A stretch of DNA of 64,000 nt from Frateuria_A yonginensis (GCF_037137055.1 NZ_JBBBNY010000004.1:258865-322864); one strand, 5' to 3'; counted from the first letter of the stretch, positions 1 to 9,620 are shown. Translations and numbers: made by a program. Notes: generated by a model from the sequence alone, not told the origin.

Positions 1-34
1 CCAGCAGGGCGGAAGCGAGGGGCTTGGTTTTCAC
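1..34 (-). CDS. 5' end of a truncated, probably exported protein
   Basis: Only the first 11 codons are inside the window. They begin at a GTG and read M-K-T-K-P-L-A-S-A-L-L, a basic then hydrophobic start typical of a signal peptide. A GGAGAG ribosome site lies 8 nt upstream of the GTG, which supports a real start. The gene lies downstream of the M61 peptidase gene on the same strand. The product cannot be identified from so little sequence. Confidence 0.5.
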   Translation of the reverse strand, partial: MKTKPLASALL

Positions 35-61
35 GGAAGGGACTCTCCGGTGGTGGTGCTC

Positions 62-150
62 GAGCCTCGCCGTTGGTCCCGGGCGCAGCGCAGCGAAGTC
101 GAGGGATGGTCCTTCGACTCCGGCCCTGCGGACCTGCGCCCGGTGGGAAC
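62..150. repeat. Imperfect palindromic intergenic repeat (family 2, copy 1)
   Basis: The outer arms CCTCGCCGTT and AACGGCGAGG are complementary, and the flanking GGGCGCAG and CTGCGCCC extend the stem. The right half contains TTCGACTCCGGCCCTGCGG. A near copy of that core (TTCGACCTCGGCCCTGCGG) lies at about 19933, also between genes. It is a dispersed palindrome, transcribed as a hairpin between the M61 peptidase gene and the next gene. Confidence 0.6.
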
Positions 151-167
151 GGCGAGGGATGGATGCA

Positions 168-2072
168 TTACTTGCGCGGCGCGGCGATCGCGGTCAGCAG
201 GTCCTTGCCGCCGGCACGCACCAGGTGCGGGTACTTCAGGCCGCCGTGGTAGTCGATCCTGACCGTGCTGTAGACGTCCACGTTCTTGACCAGCAGCTCG
301 ACCGGCGCCTGGCTGGTCCGGGCGGCGGTGACCGCGTCCTTCAGCGCCTCGGGCGAGAAGTCCTTGCCGTTGACCGCGACGATGGTCAGGCCGGGCACCA
401 GGCCGGCCTTGAACGCGGGGCCGTCCCACTGCACGTCGTAGATGTCGCCACTCTTGGACGCGGACAGGCCCAGCGAGTAGGCCAGGTTCACGTTGTGGCG
501 CAGCGACTCGGCGGCCTTGTCCTCGGCGTTGGGGGTGTCGGTGTAGACCAGCTTCCAGCCGCCGCGCTCGATGCCGTGCTCGGGCAGTTGGTCGCCGGTG
601 TAGTCCAGCCGCGCGCGCAGGAAGCTCTTCCAGTCGTAGGGCTGCACCTGGTTGAGCGCGTCCACCACGTCGTCGAACGTGTAGGTCTTGGTGACGTGGC
701 TACCGTTGTCCATGCCGAAGAAGGCGCGGGCGAAATCGTCCAGCGAACGCTTGCCGCGGGACAGCTCGCGGATCTGCGTGTCCACGTCCAGCCACAGCAG
801 CTGGCCCTCGGGGTAGAAGTCGGTGCCGCGGCGGTAGTTGCCCCAGCCGCCGCCGCCGTAGTAGGTGAGCGGCGCGGCGTCGGCGGTGTCCTGCAACGAG
901 CGCCAGGCGCGGCCGGTGCGGGTGGCCATCGCCGCGGCGATGCTGGCCATCGAATCGCGGTACTGCGCGGCCGTCCACAGGCCTGCGCGCGCGGTGAGCA
1001 CGCCGGACCAGTAGTCGGTCAGGCCCTCGTAGACCCACAGCAGGTCGTCCTCTTCCACGGTGTTGAAGTCCGGCGCCCACAGCTTGGCCGGGCGGCGGAA
1101 CTTGCCGCACCAGGAGTGCACGTACTCGTGCGGCATCAGGCTGGCCATCAGCGTGTAGGACTTCTCGTCGGTCAGCATGTCGGCCGGCAGGCGGTCGTCG
1201 CTGGACTGGTGATGCTCCAGGCCGAAGTGGCCGGTGTGGTCCGACAGCGTCAGCAGGAAGTCGTAATGGTCGTAGTGGTGCGCGCCGAACAGCTTCTCGG
1301 TCTGCTCGATCAGTGCGCGATGCTGCGCGAGCTGCTTGTCGGTGAGCTTGACTTGGGTGGCCTCGTCGGCCACCACGTTGAGGTGCACCGGCACGCCGCC
1401 GTTGGGGTTGAGATCGACGCGGTTGAAATGCTCGCCGGCGATCAGCGGCGAGTCGACGAAGTCGCTGAAGCCCACCGGCTTGAAGGTGGTGGTCGTGCCG
1501 TCGCGCGAGGCCACCTCCAGCGCGGTGGCGAACTGCCAGCCCTTGGGCAGGATCACGGTCGGCTGGATGCGGATCTGCCGCGCGTAGTAGCCGGCCGGGT
1601 AGAACGCCACCTGGTTGAATTCCACATCGACCAGGTTCGGCGTGGACGAGGCACTGGCGCCGAACAGGCCGCCCTCGCCGGGCGAGAGGAACTGGAACTC
1701 GAGCTGCAGCTGGTTCGCACCCTCGGGCACCTCCAGGTGCAACGTGTACATGTCACGCAGGTCGCGCCGCCACGCCACGCGCTTGCCGTTGGCGGTGATC
1801 ACCAGGCCGGCCAGGTTCTGGATCGGGCCCGACGGCGAATGTTCGCCCGGGATCCACTGCGGGTAGTACAGCGTGAAGCGGCCCGGCCTGGCCGGGATGG
1901 CCTCGTGCACGCGGAAGATCTTCTTCGGCGCGTCGGTCAGGTCCACCTTGACGGTCAGCATGCCCGGATAGGGCTGATCCACCGGCGCCGGCTTCTCGGC
2001 GTGGACAGCCATCGACACGGCCGCGCCCAGCGCGACCACCAGCAGTTTCGAACGAAGCTCTTTCACGGACAT
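168..2072 (-). CDS. M61 family metallopeptidase (glycyl aminopeptidase), periplasmic
   Basis: This is a zinc aminopeptidase of the M61 family. It has an N-terminal signal peptide (about residues 1-25, ending VHA), a beta-rich N-terminal domain, and the zinc motif HEYVH at 315-319 followed by EGLTDYW with the third ligand Glu349. A C-terminal PDZ-like domain contains GPAFKAGLVPGL. Length (about 634 aa) fits the family. The ATG start has AGGGGA almost touching it. A GTG two codons later is spaced 6 nt from AGGGGA and is an equally good or better start. The protein probably degrades peptides in the periplasm. It is monocistronic or leads into the truncated gene at the left edge. Confidence 0.88.
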   Translation of the reverse strand: MSVKELRSKLLVVALGAAVSMAVHAEKPAPVDQPYPGMLTVKVDLTDAPKKIFRVHEAIPARPGRFTLYYPQWIPGEHSPSGPIQNLAGLVITANGKRVAWRRDLRDMYTLHLEVPEGANQLQLEFQFLSPGEGGLFGASASSTPNLVDVEFNQVAFYPAGYYARQIRIQPTVILPKGWQFATALEVASRDGTTTTFKPVGFSDFVDSPLIAGEHFNRVDLNPNGGVPVHLNVVADEATQVKLTDKQLAQHRALIEQTEKLFGAHHYDHYDFLLTLSDHTGHFGLEHHQSSDDRLPADMLTDEKSYTLMASLMPHEYVHSWCGKFRRPAKLWAPDFNTVEEDDLLWVYEGLTDYWSGVLTARAGLWTAAQYRDSMASIAAAMATRTGRAWRSLQDTADAAPLTYYGGGGWGNYRRGTDFYPEGQLLWLDVDTQIRELSRGKRSLDDFARAFFGMDNGSHVTKTYTFDDVVDALNQVQPYDWKSFLRARLDYTGDQLPEHGIERGGWKLVYTDTPNAEDKAAESLRHNVNLAYSLGLSASKSGDIYDVQWDGPAFKAGLVPGLTIVAVNGKDFSPEALKDAVTAARTSQAPVELLVKNVDVYSTVRIDYHGGLKYPHLVRAGGKDLLTAIAAPRK

Positions 2073-2239
2073 TCCCCTGGCGGACCACGGCGCACACGCG
2101 CCCTTACCTGCCAGGCCGACGCCGCTCGGCAACCCGTTAGCCGACATGACAGGCAACCGATGGTAGGACGAAGGTCACGCCCCTCCCCCTGCCAGAGGTC
2201 ACGCCGGCGACCATGCGCCGGCGTTCGTGTGATCCGGCG

Positions 2240-3730
2240 CTAGCCGCGCTCGCGCGCCAGCCGGCTGTGCCGGATGCCGTAGCCGAAGTAGATGACCAGG
2301 CCCAGGATCATCCACACCACGAAGCGCTCGATGGTGATCGCCGGCAGGCCGCCGAGCAGGATGAAGCGGCCGTCCTGCACCCAGGGCCAGCCGATGATCA
2401 GGAACAGCGAGAACAGCATGCCGGCCGGCGCCACCAGCCACAGCGCGGGCGTGCGGAAGCTGCGCTGGAGCTGCGGCTTGCGCACGCGCAGCACCAGCAC
2501 CGAGCCGCAGATGATGATGAACGCGGCCAGGGTGCCGATGTTGACCAGCTCGGCCACCTCGCCGATCGGCAGGAAACCGGCGACCAGCGCCGTGAACACG
2601 CCCAGGATCATGGTCGGCCGTGCCGGCGTGCCGTACTTCGGATGCACGTGCGAGAACCACTTCGGCAGCAGTCCGTCGCGCGCGAGCGCGAACCAGATGC
2701 GCGCCGCGCCGAGCATGAACGCGAACAGCACGCTGGTGATGCCGGCGATGGCTGCGATCGAGATGATCGCGCGCACCCAGTCCAGCCCCAACGCCTTGAA
2801 GGCGGCGTCGACTGGCGCCGGCGAGTTGAGCTGCGTGTACGGCACCATGCCGGTGAGCACCAGCGAGACGGCCAGGTACAGCGCCATCGACACCGCCAGC
2901 GAGAGCAGCACGGCGCGCGGCAGGTCGCGTTGCGGGTGCCGGGCCTCTTCCGCCGCGGTGGTCAGCGTGTCGTAGCCGAACACGGCGAAGAACACGATGC
3001 TGGAGGCGGTCAGCACGCCGCTCCAGCCGAAGTGGCTGCCGGCGGCGTCGTAGGTCACCGCCGGCACGAACGGATGCCAGTTGGCGGTGTTCACGTAGAA
3101 CGCGCCCACGCCGATCACCAGCGCCACGCCCACCACCTTGACCACCACGATGGCGGTATTGAAGCGCGCGCCCCATTCGGTCTTTACCGTCAGCATCAGC
3201 GCGATCAGCAGGGAGATGACCGCGGCGATCAGGTTGAACACCTTGCCGCTGCCGGGATTGGCCGGGTCGTAGGCGCCCTGCGCCCACAGCGGCAGCTGCA
3301 CGTGGAAGAGCTGCTCGAGCAGAGCCTGCACGTAGCCGGACCAGCCGATCGCCACCACGCCCACGATCAGCGCGTACTCGATCAGCAGGTCCCAGCCGAT
3401 GATCCAGGCGAACAGCTCGCCCAGTACCGCGTAACCGTAGGTGTAGGCGCTGCCGGTGACCGGGATCATGCCGGAGAACTCGGCGTAGGCCAGCGCGGCG
3501 CAGGCGCTGCCCAGGCCGGCCACGATGAAGGAGAGGATCACCGCCGGGCCGGCGTTCACCGCCGCCTGCTGCCCGGCCAGCACGAACACGCCCACGCCGA
3601 TGATCGCGCCGATGCCGATCGCGGTGAGCTGCCACAACCCCAGCACGCGACGGAAATCCCTGGCGCCGCCCGCCTCGGCCTGCAGTTGCTCGACCGACTT
3701 GTGGCGCACCAGCCTGGCAAGAAAGCCCAT
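2240..3730 (-). CDS. APC-superfamily amino acid permease (cationic amino acid transporter type)
   Basis: This 496-residue inner-membrane protein has about 12-13 hydrophobic segments. The first helix carries the APC signature IGIGAIIGVGVFVLAG, and the GYDTLTTAAEEARHPQRDLP segment after helix 6 is typical of the YfnA/CAT branch. It is expected to import amino acids with protons. The start is placed at the ATG beginning MGFLARLVRHKSVEQLQ, because GGGGGAAACACGCG provides a ribosome site just upstream. Substrate specificity cannot be read from the sequence. It runs in the same direction as the M61 peptidase gene, suggesting joint peptide and amino acid use (inference). Confidence 0.88.
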   Translation of the reverse strand: MGFLARLVRHKSVEQLQAEAGGARDFRRVLGLWQLTAIGIGAIIGVGVFVLAGQQAAVNAGPAVILSFIVAGLGSACAALAYAEFSGMIPVTGSAYTYGYAVLGELFAWIIGWDLLIEYALIVGVVAIGWSGYVQALLEQLFHVQLPLWAQGAYDPANPGSGKVFNLIAAVISLLIALMLTVKTEWGARFNTAIVVVKVVGVALVIGVGAFYVNTANWHPFVPAVTYDAAGSHFGWSGVLTASSIVFFAVFGYDTLTTAAEEARHPQRDLPRAVLLSLAVSMALYLAVSLVLTGMVPYTQLNSPAPVDAAFKALGLDWVRAIISIAAIAGITSVLFAFMLGAARIWFALARDGLLPKWFSHVHPKYGTPARPTMILGVFTALVAGFLPIGEVAELVNIGTLAAFIIICGSVLVLRVRKPQLQRSFRTPALWLVAPAGMLFSLFLIIGWPWVQDGRFILLGGLPAITIERFVVWMILGLVIYFGYGIRHSRLARERG

Positions 3731-3839
3731 CGCGTGTTTCCCCCCGTGAAAGCGAGCCCGGATCATAACGTGCCCCCGGGCGGTCTCGGCACCGCCGGAG
3801 GTCACCGCCACCGTCTCCGATGCTGCGAGGGGATCGCCG

Positions 3840-5084
3840 CTACCGGGCGCCTGCCCGCGACGGGCCTTCGCGCAGCCAGGGCAAGGCCGCCGCACTGGCC
3901 GCGAACAGCAACACCAGGGCCGCTGCCACGCGCCCATCCGGATGGGCATCCGCGAACCAGCGGCCCGACCCGGCCAGCACGACGGAGGCCAGCAGTCGCG
4001 ACGCCTCGATCCAGCGCACGGGCCTTCCTTCCATGAGCAGGCCGAGGAGCGTCAGGCTGCCGACCAGGTAGGCGGCATAGCCGAGCAGCACCGGCAGGGA
4101 CGCGGTGGCGCTGATGCCGAGGAAATGCGTGGCCATGCCGAGCAGCAGCGCGAACTGGGCCAGGCAGTAGGCCGCGAGCGGGCGCGACAGCGGCGGGTCG
4201 AAGCGCTCGCGATGCAGGTCGAAGGTCGGCCTGGGAAAGCGCGCCGCCACATCCGCCGGGCGCCAGCCGGGCGGCTTGAGCCACACCAGCGCCTTGTCGC
4301 GCCAGCGCCGCGCGCGCCACATGTCCTTTGCCGTCGCCCAGTACACTTCCGCGTTCGCCCACAGCGGATTCCAGCTGCGCAGCGGCGCGCGGGTGCCGTA
4401 CACGGGCGGGTCCGCGTCGTCCTCCTCGACGAAGGTGCCGAACAGGCGGTCCCACACGATCAGGATGCCGCCGTAGTTGCGGTCGAGGTAGCGCTCGTTC
4501 ACCGCGTGATGGGCGCGGTGGTTGGACGGCGAGCAGAACACGCGGTCGAACCAGCCGAGCCGCCCGACCTGCTCGGTGTGCACCCAGAACTGGTAGAGCA
4601 GGTCGACCAGCGCGACCACCGCGAACACCTCGACCGGAATGCCGGCGAGCGCCATCGGCAGGTAGAACAGCCAGCCCAGCAGCAGGCCGCTGCCGGTCTG
4701 GCGCAACGCGGTGGAGAGGTTGTAGTGCTCGCTCTGGTGATGCACCACGTGCGCGGCCCAGAGCAGGTTCACCTCGTGTCCGGCACGGTGCAGCCAGTAG
4801 TAGAGGAAATCGTAGGCGACCAGCGCGGCCAGCCAGACGACGACACTGTCGGCCGGCAGCGCGACCGGCGCCCAGTGCGCGGCCACCCAGCCGTAGATTC
4901 CGATCGACAGCAGCTTGCCGAACACGCCCACCACCTGCGAGATGACGCCCAGCCCGATGCTGCTGATCGCATCGTTCAGGCGGTAGGCGGCCCGGCCGCG
5001 CAGGCGCGCCACCAGCAGCTCCACGCCGATCAGCGCGAAGAACACCGGCGTGGCCAGGGTGATGATCCGTTCCTGCAGGTGCAT
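3840..5084 (-). CDS. Fatty acid hydroxylase / sterol desaturase family membrane enzyme
   Basis: This membrane di-iron enzyme has the clustered histidine motifs of PF04116: HRAGHE, HVVHHQSEH and, further on, HRAHHAVNERY. Hydrophobic helices flank them. Length is 414 aa. A C-terminal part of about 130 residues contains further membrane helices after FDPPLSRPLAAY, an arrangement like the longer alkylglycerol-monooxygenase-type members rather than short hydroxylases. It should hydroxylate or desaturate a lipid chain at the inner membrane; the substrate is unknown. The chosen ATG begins MHLQERIITLATPVFFALIG. No strong ribosome site is visible, so a start slightly upstream is possible. Confidence 0.82.
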   Translation of the reverse strand: MHLQERIITLATPVFFALIGVELLVARLRGRAAYRLNDAISSIGLGVISQVVGVFGKLLSIGIYGWVAAHWAPVALPADSVVVWLAALVAYDFLYYWLHRAGHEVNLLWAAHVVHHQSEHYNLSTALRQTGSGLLLGWLFYLPMALAGIPVEVFAVVALVDLLYQFWVHTEQVGRLGWFDRVFCSPSNHRAHHAVNERYLDRNYGGILIVWDRLFGTFVEEDDADPPVYGTRAPLRSWNPLWANAEVYWATAKDMWRARRWRDKALVWLKPPGWRPADVAARFPRPTFDLHRERFDPPLSRPLAAYCLAQFALLLGMATHFLGISATASLPVLLGYAAYLVGSLTLLGLLMEGRPVRWIEASRLLASVVLAGSGRWFADAHPDGRVAAALVLLFAASAAALPWLREGPSRAGAR

Positions 5085-5157
5085 GGTGCGCGTCCAGCGA
5101 CAGAGGCCGTTGCGCGGGCATCGTACTGCGCGCCGTGCGAGGCGCGCAGCCCGGGCA

Positions 5158-5188
5158 AGAAAAAGGGCCGCAGGAAAACCTGCGGCCC
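5158..5188 (-). terminator. Rho-independent terminator of the Oar-like receptor gene
   Basis: A GGGCCGCAGG / CCTGCGGCCC stem with a 4-nt loop is followed on the minus strand by TTTTTC. It lies about 45 nt past the receptor stop codon. A second short hairpin (GGGCT...AGCCC, about 5199-5215) with a T-run on the plus strand lies between them and may block read-through the other way. Confidence 0.85.
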
Positions 5189-5230
5189 TCGGTACGACGG
5201 GCTGCGGACAGCCCGGCTTTTCGACTCGTC

Positions 5231-8200
5231 TTAGAAGTCGTACGACACGCCGAAGCGGACGTAGCGCGGAGTCATCGAGCTGTATGGACGGTTGTAGCTC
5301 GGGTTGACGTTGAACGTGTAACCGCTGATCGGATAGGTCTGCGTCGTGGTCTGCTTGTTGAGCACGTTGTAGACCATCACGTTGAACGCCAGCTTCTTGC
5401 CCGCCCACTCAGGACGGTACTCGGCGCTCAGGTCCAGACGGTAGGTCCACGGCTGGTGCTCCTTGCCCGGCGCAGACGGCTGGCCGTTGCAGAAGTGGTA
5501 GTACGGACCGTAGCCCAGACCCGGGTTGCCCTCGTCCGCGCCGTAGTAGCCGAGGCAGGTCTTCGGCATGCCGGACATGACCACCAGGTTGCCCGACAGC
5601 AGCAACTCCGGCGTGAGCTGGTAGGAGCCGTAGGCCTTGATCTGGTGACGGCGGTCGTTGGACAGGCTGCCGTTGGCGTAGTCCATGACGGCGGCGTAGT
5701 CCCAGTCCACCGTGGCCGAGACGTCGTTCTGACCGATGTCAGAACGCACCTGGCCCTCGCTGTTGCCGAAGCTGTGCGACCACAGGTAGTCGATCTTGCC
5801 GTACCACTTGCCGTCGAACGGATGCTCCAGATACAGGTTCAGACCGTAGTACTTGCGCTTCATCGTGGTGTTGAAGCCGAAGTCCTTCATGGTCATCGGG
5901 ACTTCGTAGTAACCGGTGCCATCCGCCTTCGGGATCATGAAGACGTTGGTGCGACCCGGGTTGAACAGGTAGCTGCCCTGGATCTCGCCGATGTCGGCCG
6001 GATCGATGCCCATCGCTTCCATCTTCGCCTGGATCGCATAGGAGTCACCGACGTCGTCGATGCCGTTGCGCAGGTTGCGGAAGGTCGCCTTCGCACCATA
6101 GGTCCACGACTGATTGAACTGCTTGTCGAAGCCCAGGATGTACTCGTCCTGGTATTCCGACTTCAGGTTGCGCGCCGCAGCCGTCAGCGGGTCACGCGGC
6201 TGGCCGTACTCGCGGTTGCCGGAGATCGGACCGCCGGTGCTGCTCGGAATCGGGGTCAGCCCCGTGGGAACGCCGTTGGCGTCGATGCCGGTGTAGGTGT
6301 AGTACTCGTTCGTGTAGGTCGAAGAACCGGCCGAACGCAGCGCCACACTCGCCGGCATGGCGAGATAGTAGCGGCCGGCGTTGCCGTACACCTTGAAGGT
6401 GGAATCGCCATTCACGTCCCACGCGAAGCCGATGCGCGGCGCCCACTGCGGCGAGGTCAGGCGCAGGTACGGCACGCCATCGCCGTTGTTGTTGGTGAAC
6501 TGGTCATTGCGCAGGCCGATCTTGACCAGCCAGCGGTCGTTGATCTGCCAGGCATCCTCGATGTACTGCGCACGCTGTTCGGTGGTGACCGAGGCGCCGT
6601 TGGTGTAGATGTACTTCGACACGAAGTAGCCACTCTGGCCGTTGGCCACCGAACCCGGGTTCTGGACCCACGGCTGCGACTGCCAGCTGGCACCGTTCGC
6701 ATCGGGACCGCCCAGGATCCACTTGCTCGGATCGCCCACATCGTAATCCCAGGCATAGCCCGGGCCCGACATCAGGTTCTGATCGTTCTCGTCGGAGATC
6801 TTCTGGTTGTCGATACCGGCCGTGATCGTGTGGTCACCCAGACGGTAGGTCACGTCGAGGCGCAGGTTGGTGTTCTTCGTGCGGTGCGCCGGATCGGTGA
6901 CATACAGGGCGGTCTGCGGACCGAAGATCGGGCTGCCGCCGTTAAGCGCCGGGTTCTGCTTGTCGCCGCCAATGACGTAGGCATAGGTCGGGTCGTAGCC
7001 CGGCACGGTTTCGTACAGGGTGCCCTTCATCTGGCCGTACAGCACGCTGACGGTCAGGTCATCGGTGATGTAGCTGGTGAACTTCGCCGAGTACAGGTCC
7101 GAACCGTACTTGTGTGAAGTGTCGTAGCTGTTGAACGCGCCAGTGCGCAGCGTGTCGTAGTCGAAGTCGTAGATCGAGCCCTGGTAGGACTCCTTGCTCG
7201 ATGCACCGGTCAGCTCGAGAATGTTGTTCTCGTTGATGTTCCAGTCGAGCTTGGCGTACCACTTCGGATCGTCATAACGGTACTGGGTGTTGTACGCAGA
7301 CGCGTTCGAACCCACGCTGGTACCTTCCTTGCGCTCGGCTTCGGCCGCCGCGAAGAAGAACAGCTTGTCCTTGATCAGCGGACCGCCAACGTAGCCGGCC
7401 ACGGTGGTATCCCACGCCTTGTTCTCGTTGCGGTACTGGCGCATCTTGCCGGCCGCCGTGCCGCTGACGTAGTAGTAGTTCTTCGGATCGGACTTGAGCG
7501 ACTTGGGCGTCCACTGGATCTGGCCGCCGAAGTGCCATTCGTTGGTGCCGCGCTTGCCCACCTGGCTGATCACACCGCCGTCGGAACGACCGTAGGCGGC
7601 ACCGTAGCCACCGCTGAGGATCTCCTGCTGGTCGATCGCGCCGTACGGCAGGGTCAGGCCACCCAGACCGCTGAGCGGATCGGTCGTGTTGAAGCCGTTG
7701 ATGTAGTAGGCGTTCTCGGTCACCGAGGAGCCGCCGAACGAAACCACCGAACCACCGGCGGTGCCGGTGAACAGCGCACTACCTTCCACCACGCCCGGTG
7801 CCAGCAGCGCGATCGCTTCGGCGCTACGGGCCAGCGGCAGCTTGGCCAGCTGCTCGGCGGTGATCACCGTACGGGAGTCCACGCCGGTCACGTCGATCGA
7901 CGGTAGCGCGTTGGCGCTGACGGTGATCGCCGACAGGTTCTGGGCATCGGCCGCGCCGGCCGCCGCGAAGGAAACCTGGGTACCGGCGCCCACGCGCAGG
8001 GTGACGTTGTTGCGGGTGTCGACCGTCTGGCCGTTCTGGCGCAGGGTGACCGTGTAGTCGCCCAGCGGCAGCTGGTTGGCCACGAAGCGGCCGCTGGCGT
8101 CCACCGGCACTTCGCGGGAGAAGCCGGACGCGTTCTGGATCAGGACGGTCTCGCCCTGGGCCGCCGGCGCATCACCGAAGATGCTGCCCGTGGTCGACTG

Positions 8201-8290
8201 GGCGAAAGCGGCGCCGGCAAAGCCCATGCTCAGGGCGATGGCCAGGGCCGTCCGGCGGATGACCGGACGATTGGTAACTTGCAAATTCAT
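5231..8290 (-). CDS. TonB-dependent receptor, Oar-like, with carboxypeptidase-regulatory-like N-domain
   Basis: This 1019-residue outer-membrane protein has a signal peptide ending AGAAFAQ (about residue 31) and a CarboxypepD_reg-like beta-sandwich (about 32-115, VDASGRFVANQLPLGDYTV). A plug domain (about 120-270, EQLAKLPLARSAEAIALLAPG) precedes a long beta-barrel ending in the aromatic signal FGVSYDF. This is the Oar / OmpA-related receptor architecture that is abundant in Xanthomonadales. The ligand is unknown. The start is supported by GGGGAG 7 nt upstream. By eye the gene is less GC-rich and has a more selective codon choice than its neighbours, consistent with high expression or a different history. 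It is a single gene with its own terminator. Confidence 0.9.
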   Translation of the reverse strand: MNLQVTNRPVIRRTALAIALSMGFAGAAFAQSTTGSIFGDAPAAQGETVLIQNASGFSREVPVDASGRFVANQLPLGDYTVTLRQNGQTVDTRNNVTLRVGAGTQVSFAAAGAADAQNLSAITVSANALPSIDVTGVDSRTVITAEQLAKLPLARSAEAIALLAPGVVEGSALFTGTAGGSVVSFGGSSVTENAYYINGFNTTDPLSGLGGLTLPYGAIDQQEILSGGYGAAYGRSDGGVISQVGKRGTNEWHFGGQIQWTPKSLKSDPKNYYYVSGTAAGKMRQYRNENKAWDTTVAGYVGGPLIKDKLFFFAAAEAERKEGTSVGSNASAYNTQYRYDDPKWYAKLDWNINENNILELTGASSKESYQGSIYDFDYDTLRTGAFNSYDTSHKYGSDLYSAKFTSYITDDLTVSVLYGQMKGTLYETVPGYDPTYAYVIGGDKQNPALNGGSPIFGPQTALYVTDPAHRTKNTNLRLDVTYRLGDHTITAGIDNQKISDENDQNLMSGPGYAWDYDVGDPSKWILGGPDANGASWQSQPWVQNPGSVANGQSGYFVSKYIYTNGASVTTEQRAQYIEDAWQINDRWLVKIGLRNDQFTNNNGDGVPYLRLTSPQWAPRIGFAWDVNGDSTFKVYGNAGRYYLAMPASVALRSAGSSTYTNEYYTYTGIDANGVPTGLTPIPSSTGGPISGNREYGQPRDPLTAAARNLKSEYQDEYILGFDKQFNQSWTYGAKATFRNLRNGIDDVGDSYAIQAKMEAMGIDPADIGEIQGSYLFNPGRTNVFMIPKADGTGYYEVPMTMKDFGFNTTMKRKYYGLNLYLEHPFDGKWYGKIDYLWSHSFGNSEGQVRSDIGQNDVSATVDWDYAAVMDYANGSLSNDRRHQIKAYGSYQLTPELLLSGNLVVMSGMPKTCLGYYGADEGNPGLGYGPYYHFCNGQPSAPGKEHQPWTYRLDLSAEYRPEWAGKKLAFNVMVYNVLNKQTTTQTYPISGYTFNVNPSYNRPYSSMTPRYVRFGVSYDF

Positions 8291-8524
8291 GCAGAACTCC
8301 CCGAAAACCTGTTATCGGATAAAGGACTGGGGCAATCACGCACGCCCCTGCGGCAACGAGCACAAGCATCCATCCGCATCCGGATTCCAGGCGTTCCAGG
8401 AGTGCCTGCAAGAAGCCACCAGCCGCGTTGGGGGATCGACGGGTGACGAGTCAGGCTGTGGGGAAGCGGGGCTCGTTTGACCGAACCTTAAGATTTGCCC
8501 AGCAAAAATTCAACATATCGATGG

Positions 8525-9565
8525 TCACGGCAGCCAACCCTGCGCCCTGGCGACCGCTCGTCGCCCCAGCGCCGGATCATCCGTGAAGAGCGCGTCGACC
8601 CCTGCGGCCAGGTGCGCGGCCATCTCGGCGATCGAGCCGTCGGCGTTGACCGTGGCCGGCGCGTCGCCCTTCCACAGCGCCGGCGGCAGGAAGGCGTTCT
8701 CGGGGCGGAAGGTCCAGGCGTGCACCTCGAGGCCTGCCGCATGGGCGTCGGCCACCAGCGGAGTGGGCACAGCCAGGGCGCCGCGTGCGTCCAGCGGCAG
8801 GATCGCCCGCGACCAGGGGCCGACCGCGTCGGCGTAGTGCGCCACCTCGCGCAGGCCACGCGGGCTTGCCAGGTCGGCGTATCGCAGCGCGCCGCCGGCC
8901 GCCTGCACGTCGAACGGTTGCGCCTGCGGCGCGTCGAGCAGTTGCAGCAGGCGCACGTTGGGCCGCCCGTCCAGGCGTTCGCGCAGCCAGCGCAGGTTGG
9001 CCACCTCGAAGGACTGGATCACGACCGGCAAGGTGCGCGTGCAGGGGTGCGCCGCCAGCAGGTCGAGCAGGGGCTGCTCCATCGCCAGCCCGAGGCTGCG
9101 GAAGTAGGTGCCGTGCTTGATCTCGGGGATCAGGCCGACCCGGCGGCCGGCCGCCACGGCGGCGGCCAGCAGGCCGAGGATCTCCTCCAGCGTGGCGATC
9201 GGATAGCGGCCGTCGTGGGCGATGCCGCGCAACTGCGGCAGCCGCTCCCGCATGCGCAGGGTCTTCAGCTCGGCGAGCGTGAAGTCCTCGGTGAACCAGC
9301 CCTCGACCGGCACGCCATCGATCCGCTTGAGCGTGCGCCGGGCGGCAAACTCGGGATGGTCGGCGACGTCGGTGGTGGCGCCGATCTCGTTCTCGTGGCG
9401 GGCGACCAGCACACCGTCGCGGCTCATCACCAGGTCCGGCTCGATCAGGTCCGCGCCGTCGTCGATCGCACGTGCGTAAGCCGCCAGCGTGTGCTCGGGC
9501 AGGTGGGCGCAGGCGCCGCGGTGCGCGATGACCAGCGGACTAAGGACGAGGGGGCGTTCGCTCAC
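8525..9565 (-). CDS. Glycerophosphodiester phosphodiesterase
   Basis: The protein belongs to the GDPD family and hydrolyses glycerophosphodiesters to sn-glycerol-3-phosphate and an alcohol. The N-terminus has the catalytic signature HRG (15-17), the HLPEHT segment (21-26) and metal ligands Glu42 and Asp44, followed by RHE at 56-58. PEIKH lies in the middle and LFTDDP near the end. There is no signal peptide, so it is probably cytoplasmic. At 346 aa it is somewhat longer than minimal UgpQ enzymes. The start is a GTG. It follows nagX by 55 nt on the same strand and could be the last gene of that transcript, though no functional link to GlcNAc is evident. Confidence 0.88.
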   Translation of the reverse strand: MSERPLVLSPLVIAHRGACAHLPEHTLAAYARAIDDGADLIEPDLVMSRDGVLVARHENEIGATTDVADHPEFAARRTLKRIDGVPVEGWFTEDFTLAELKTLRMRERLPQLRGIAHDGRYPIATLEEILGLLAAAVAAGRRVGLIPEIKHGTYFRSLGLAMEQPLLDLLAAHPCTRTLPVVIQSFEVANLRWLRERLDGRPNVRLLQLLDAPQAQPFDVQAAGGALRYADLASPRGLREVAHYADAVGPWSRAILPLDARGALAVPTPLVADAHAAGLEVHAWTFRPENAFLPPALWKGDAPATVNADGSIAEMAAHLAAGVDALFTDDPALGRRAVARAQGWLP

Positions 9566-9620
9566 GACAGGCGATCCCGGGGCACTGCAGCCACCTTACA
9601 GCGGCACGCGGGGCCGCGAG

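Noticed and set aside
8291..8524. Riboswitch upstream of the Oar-like receptor gene
   Set aside because: No cobalamin- or FMN-type motif was recognised in the 234-nt gap. A TTAAGGTTCGGTCAAACGAG sequence is present but cannot be assigned.
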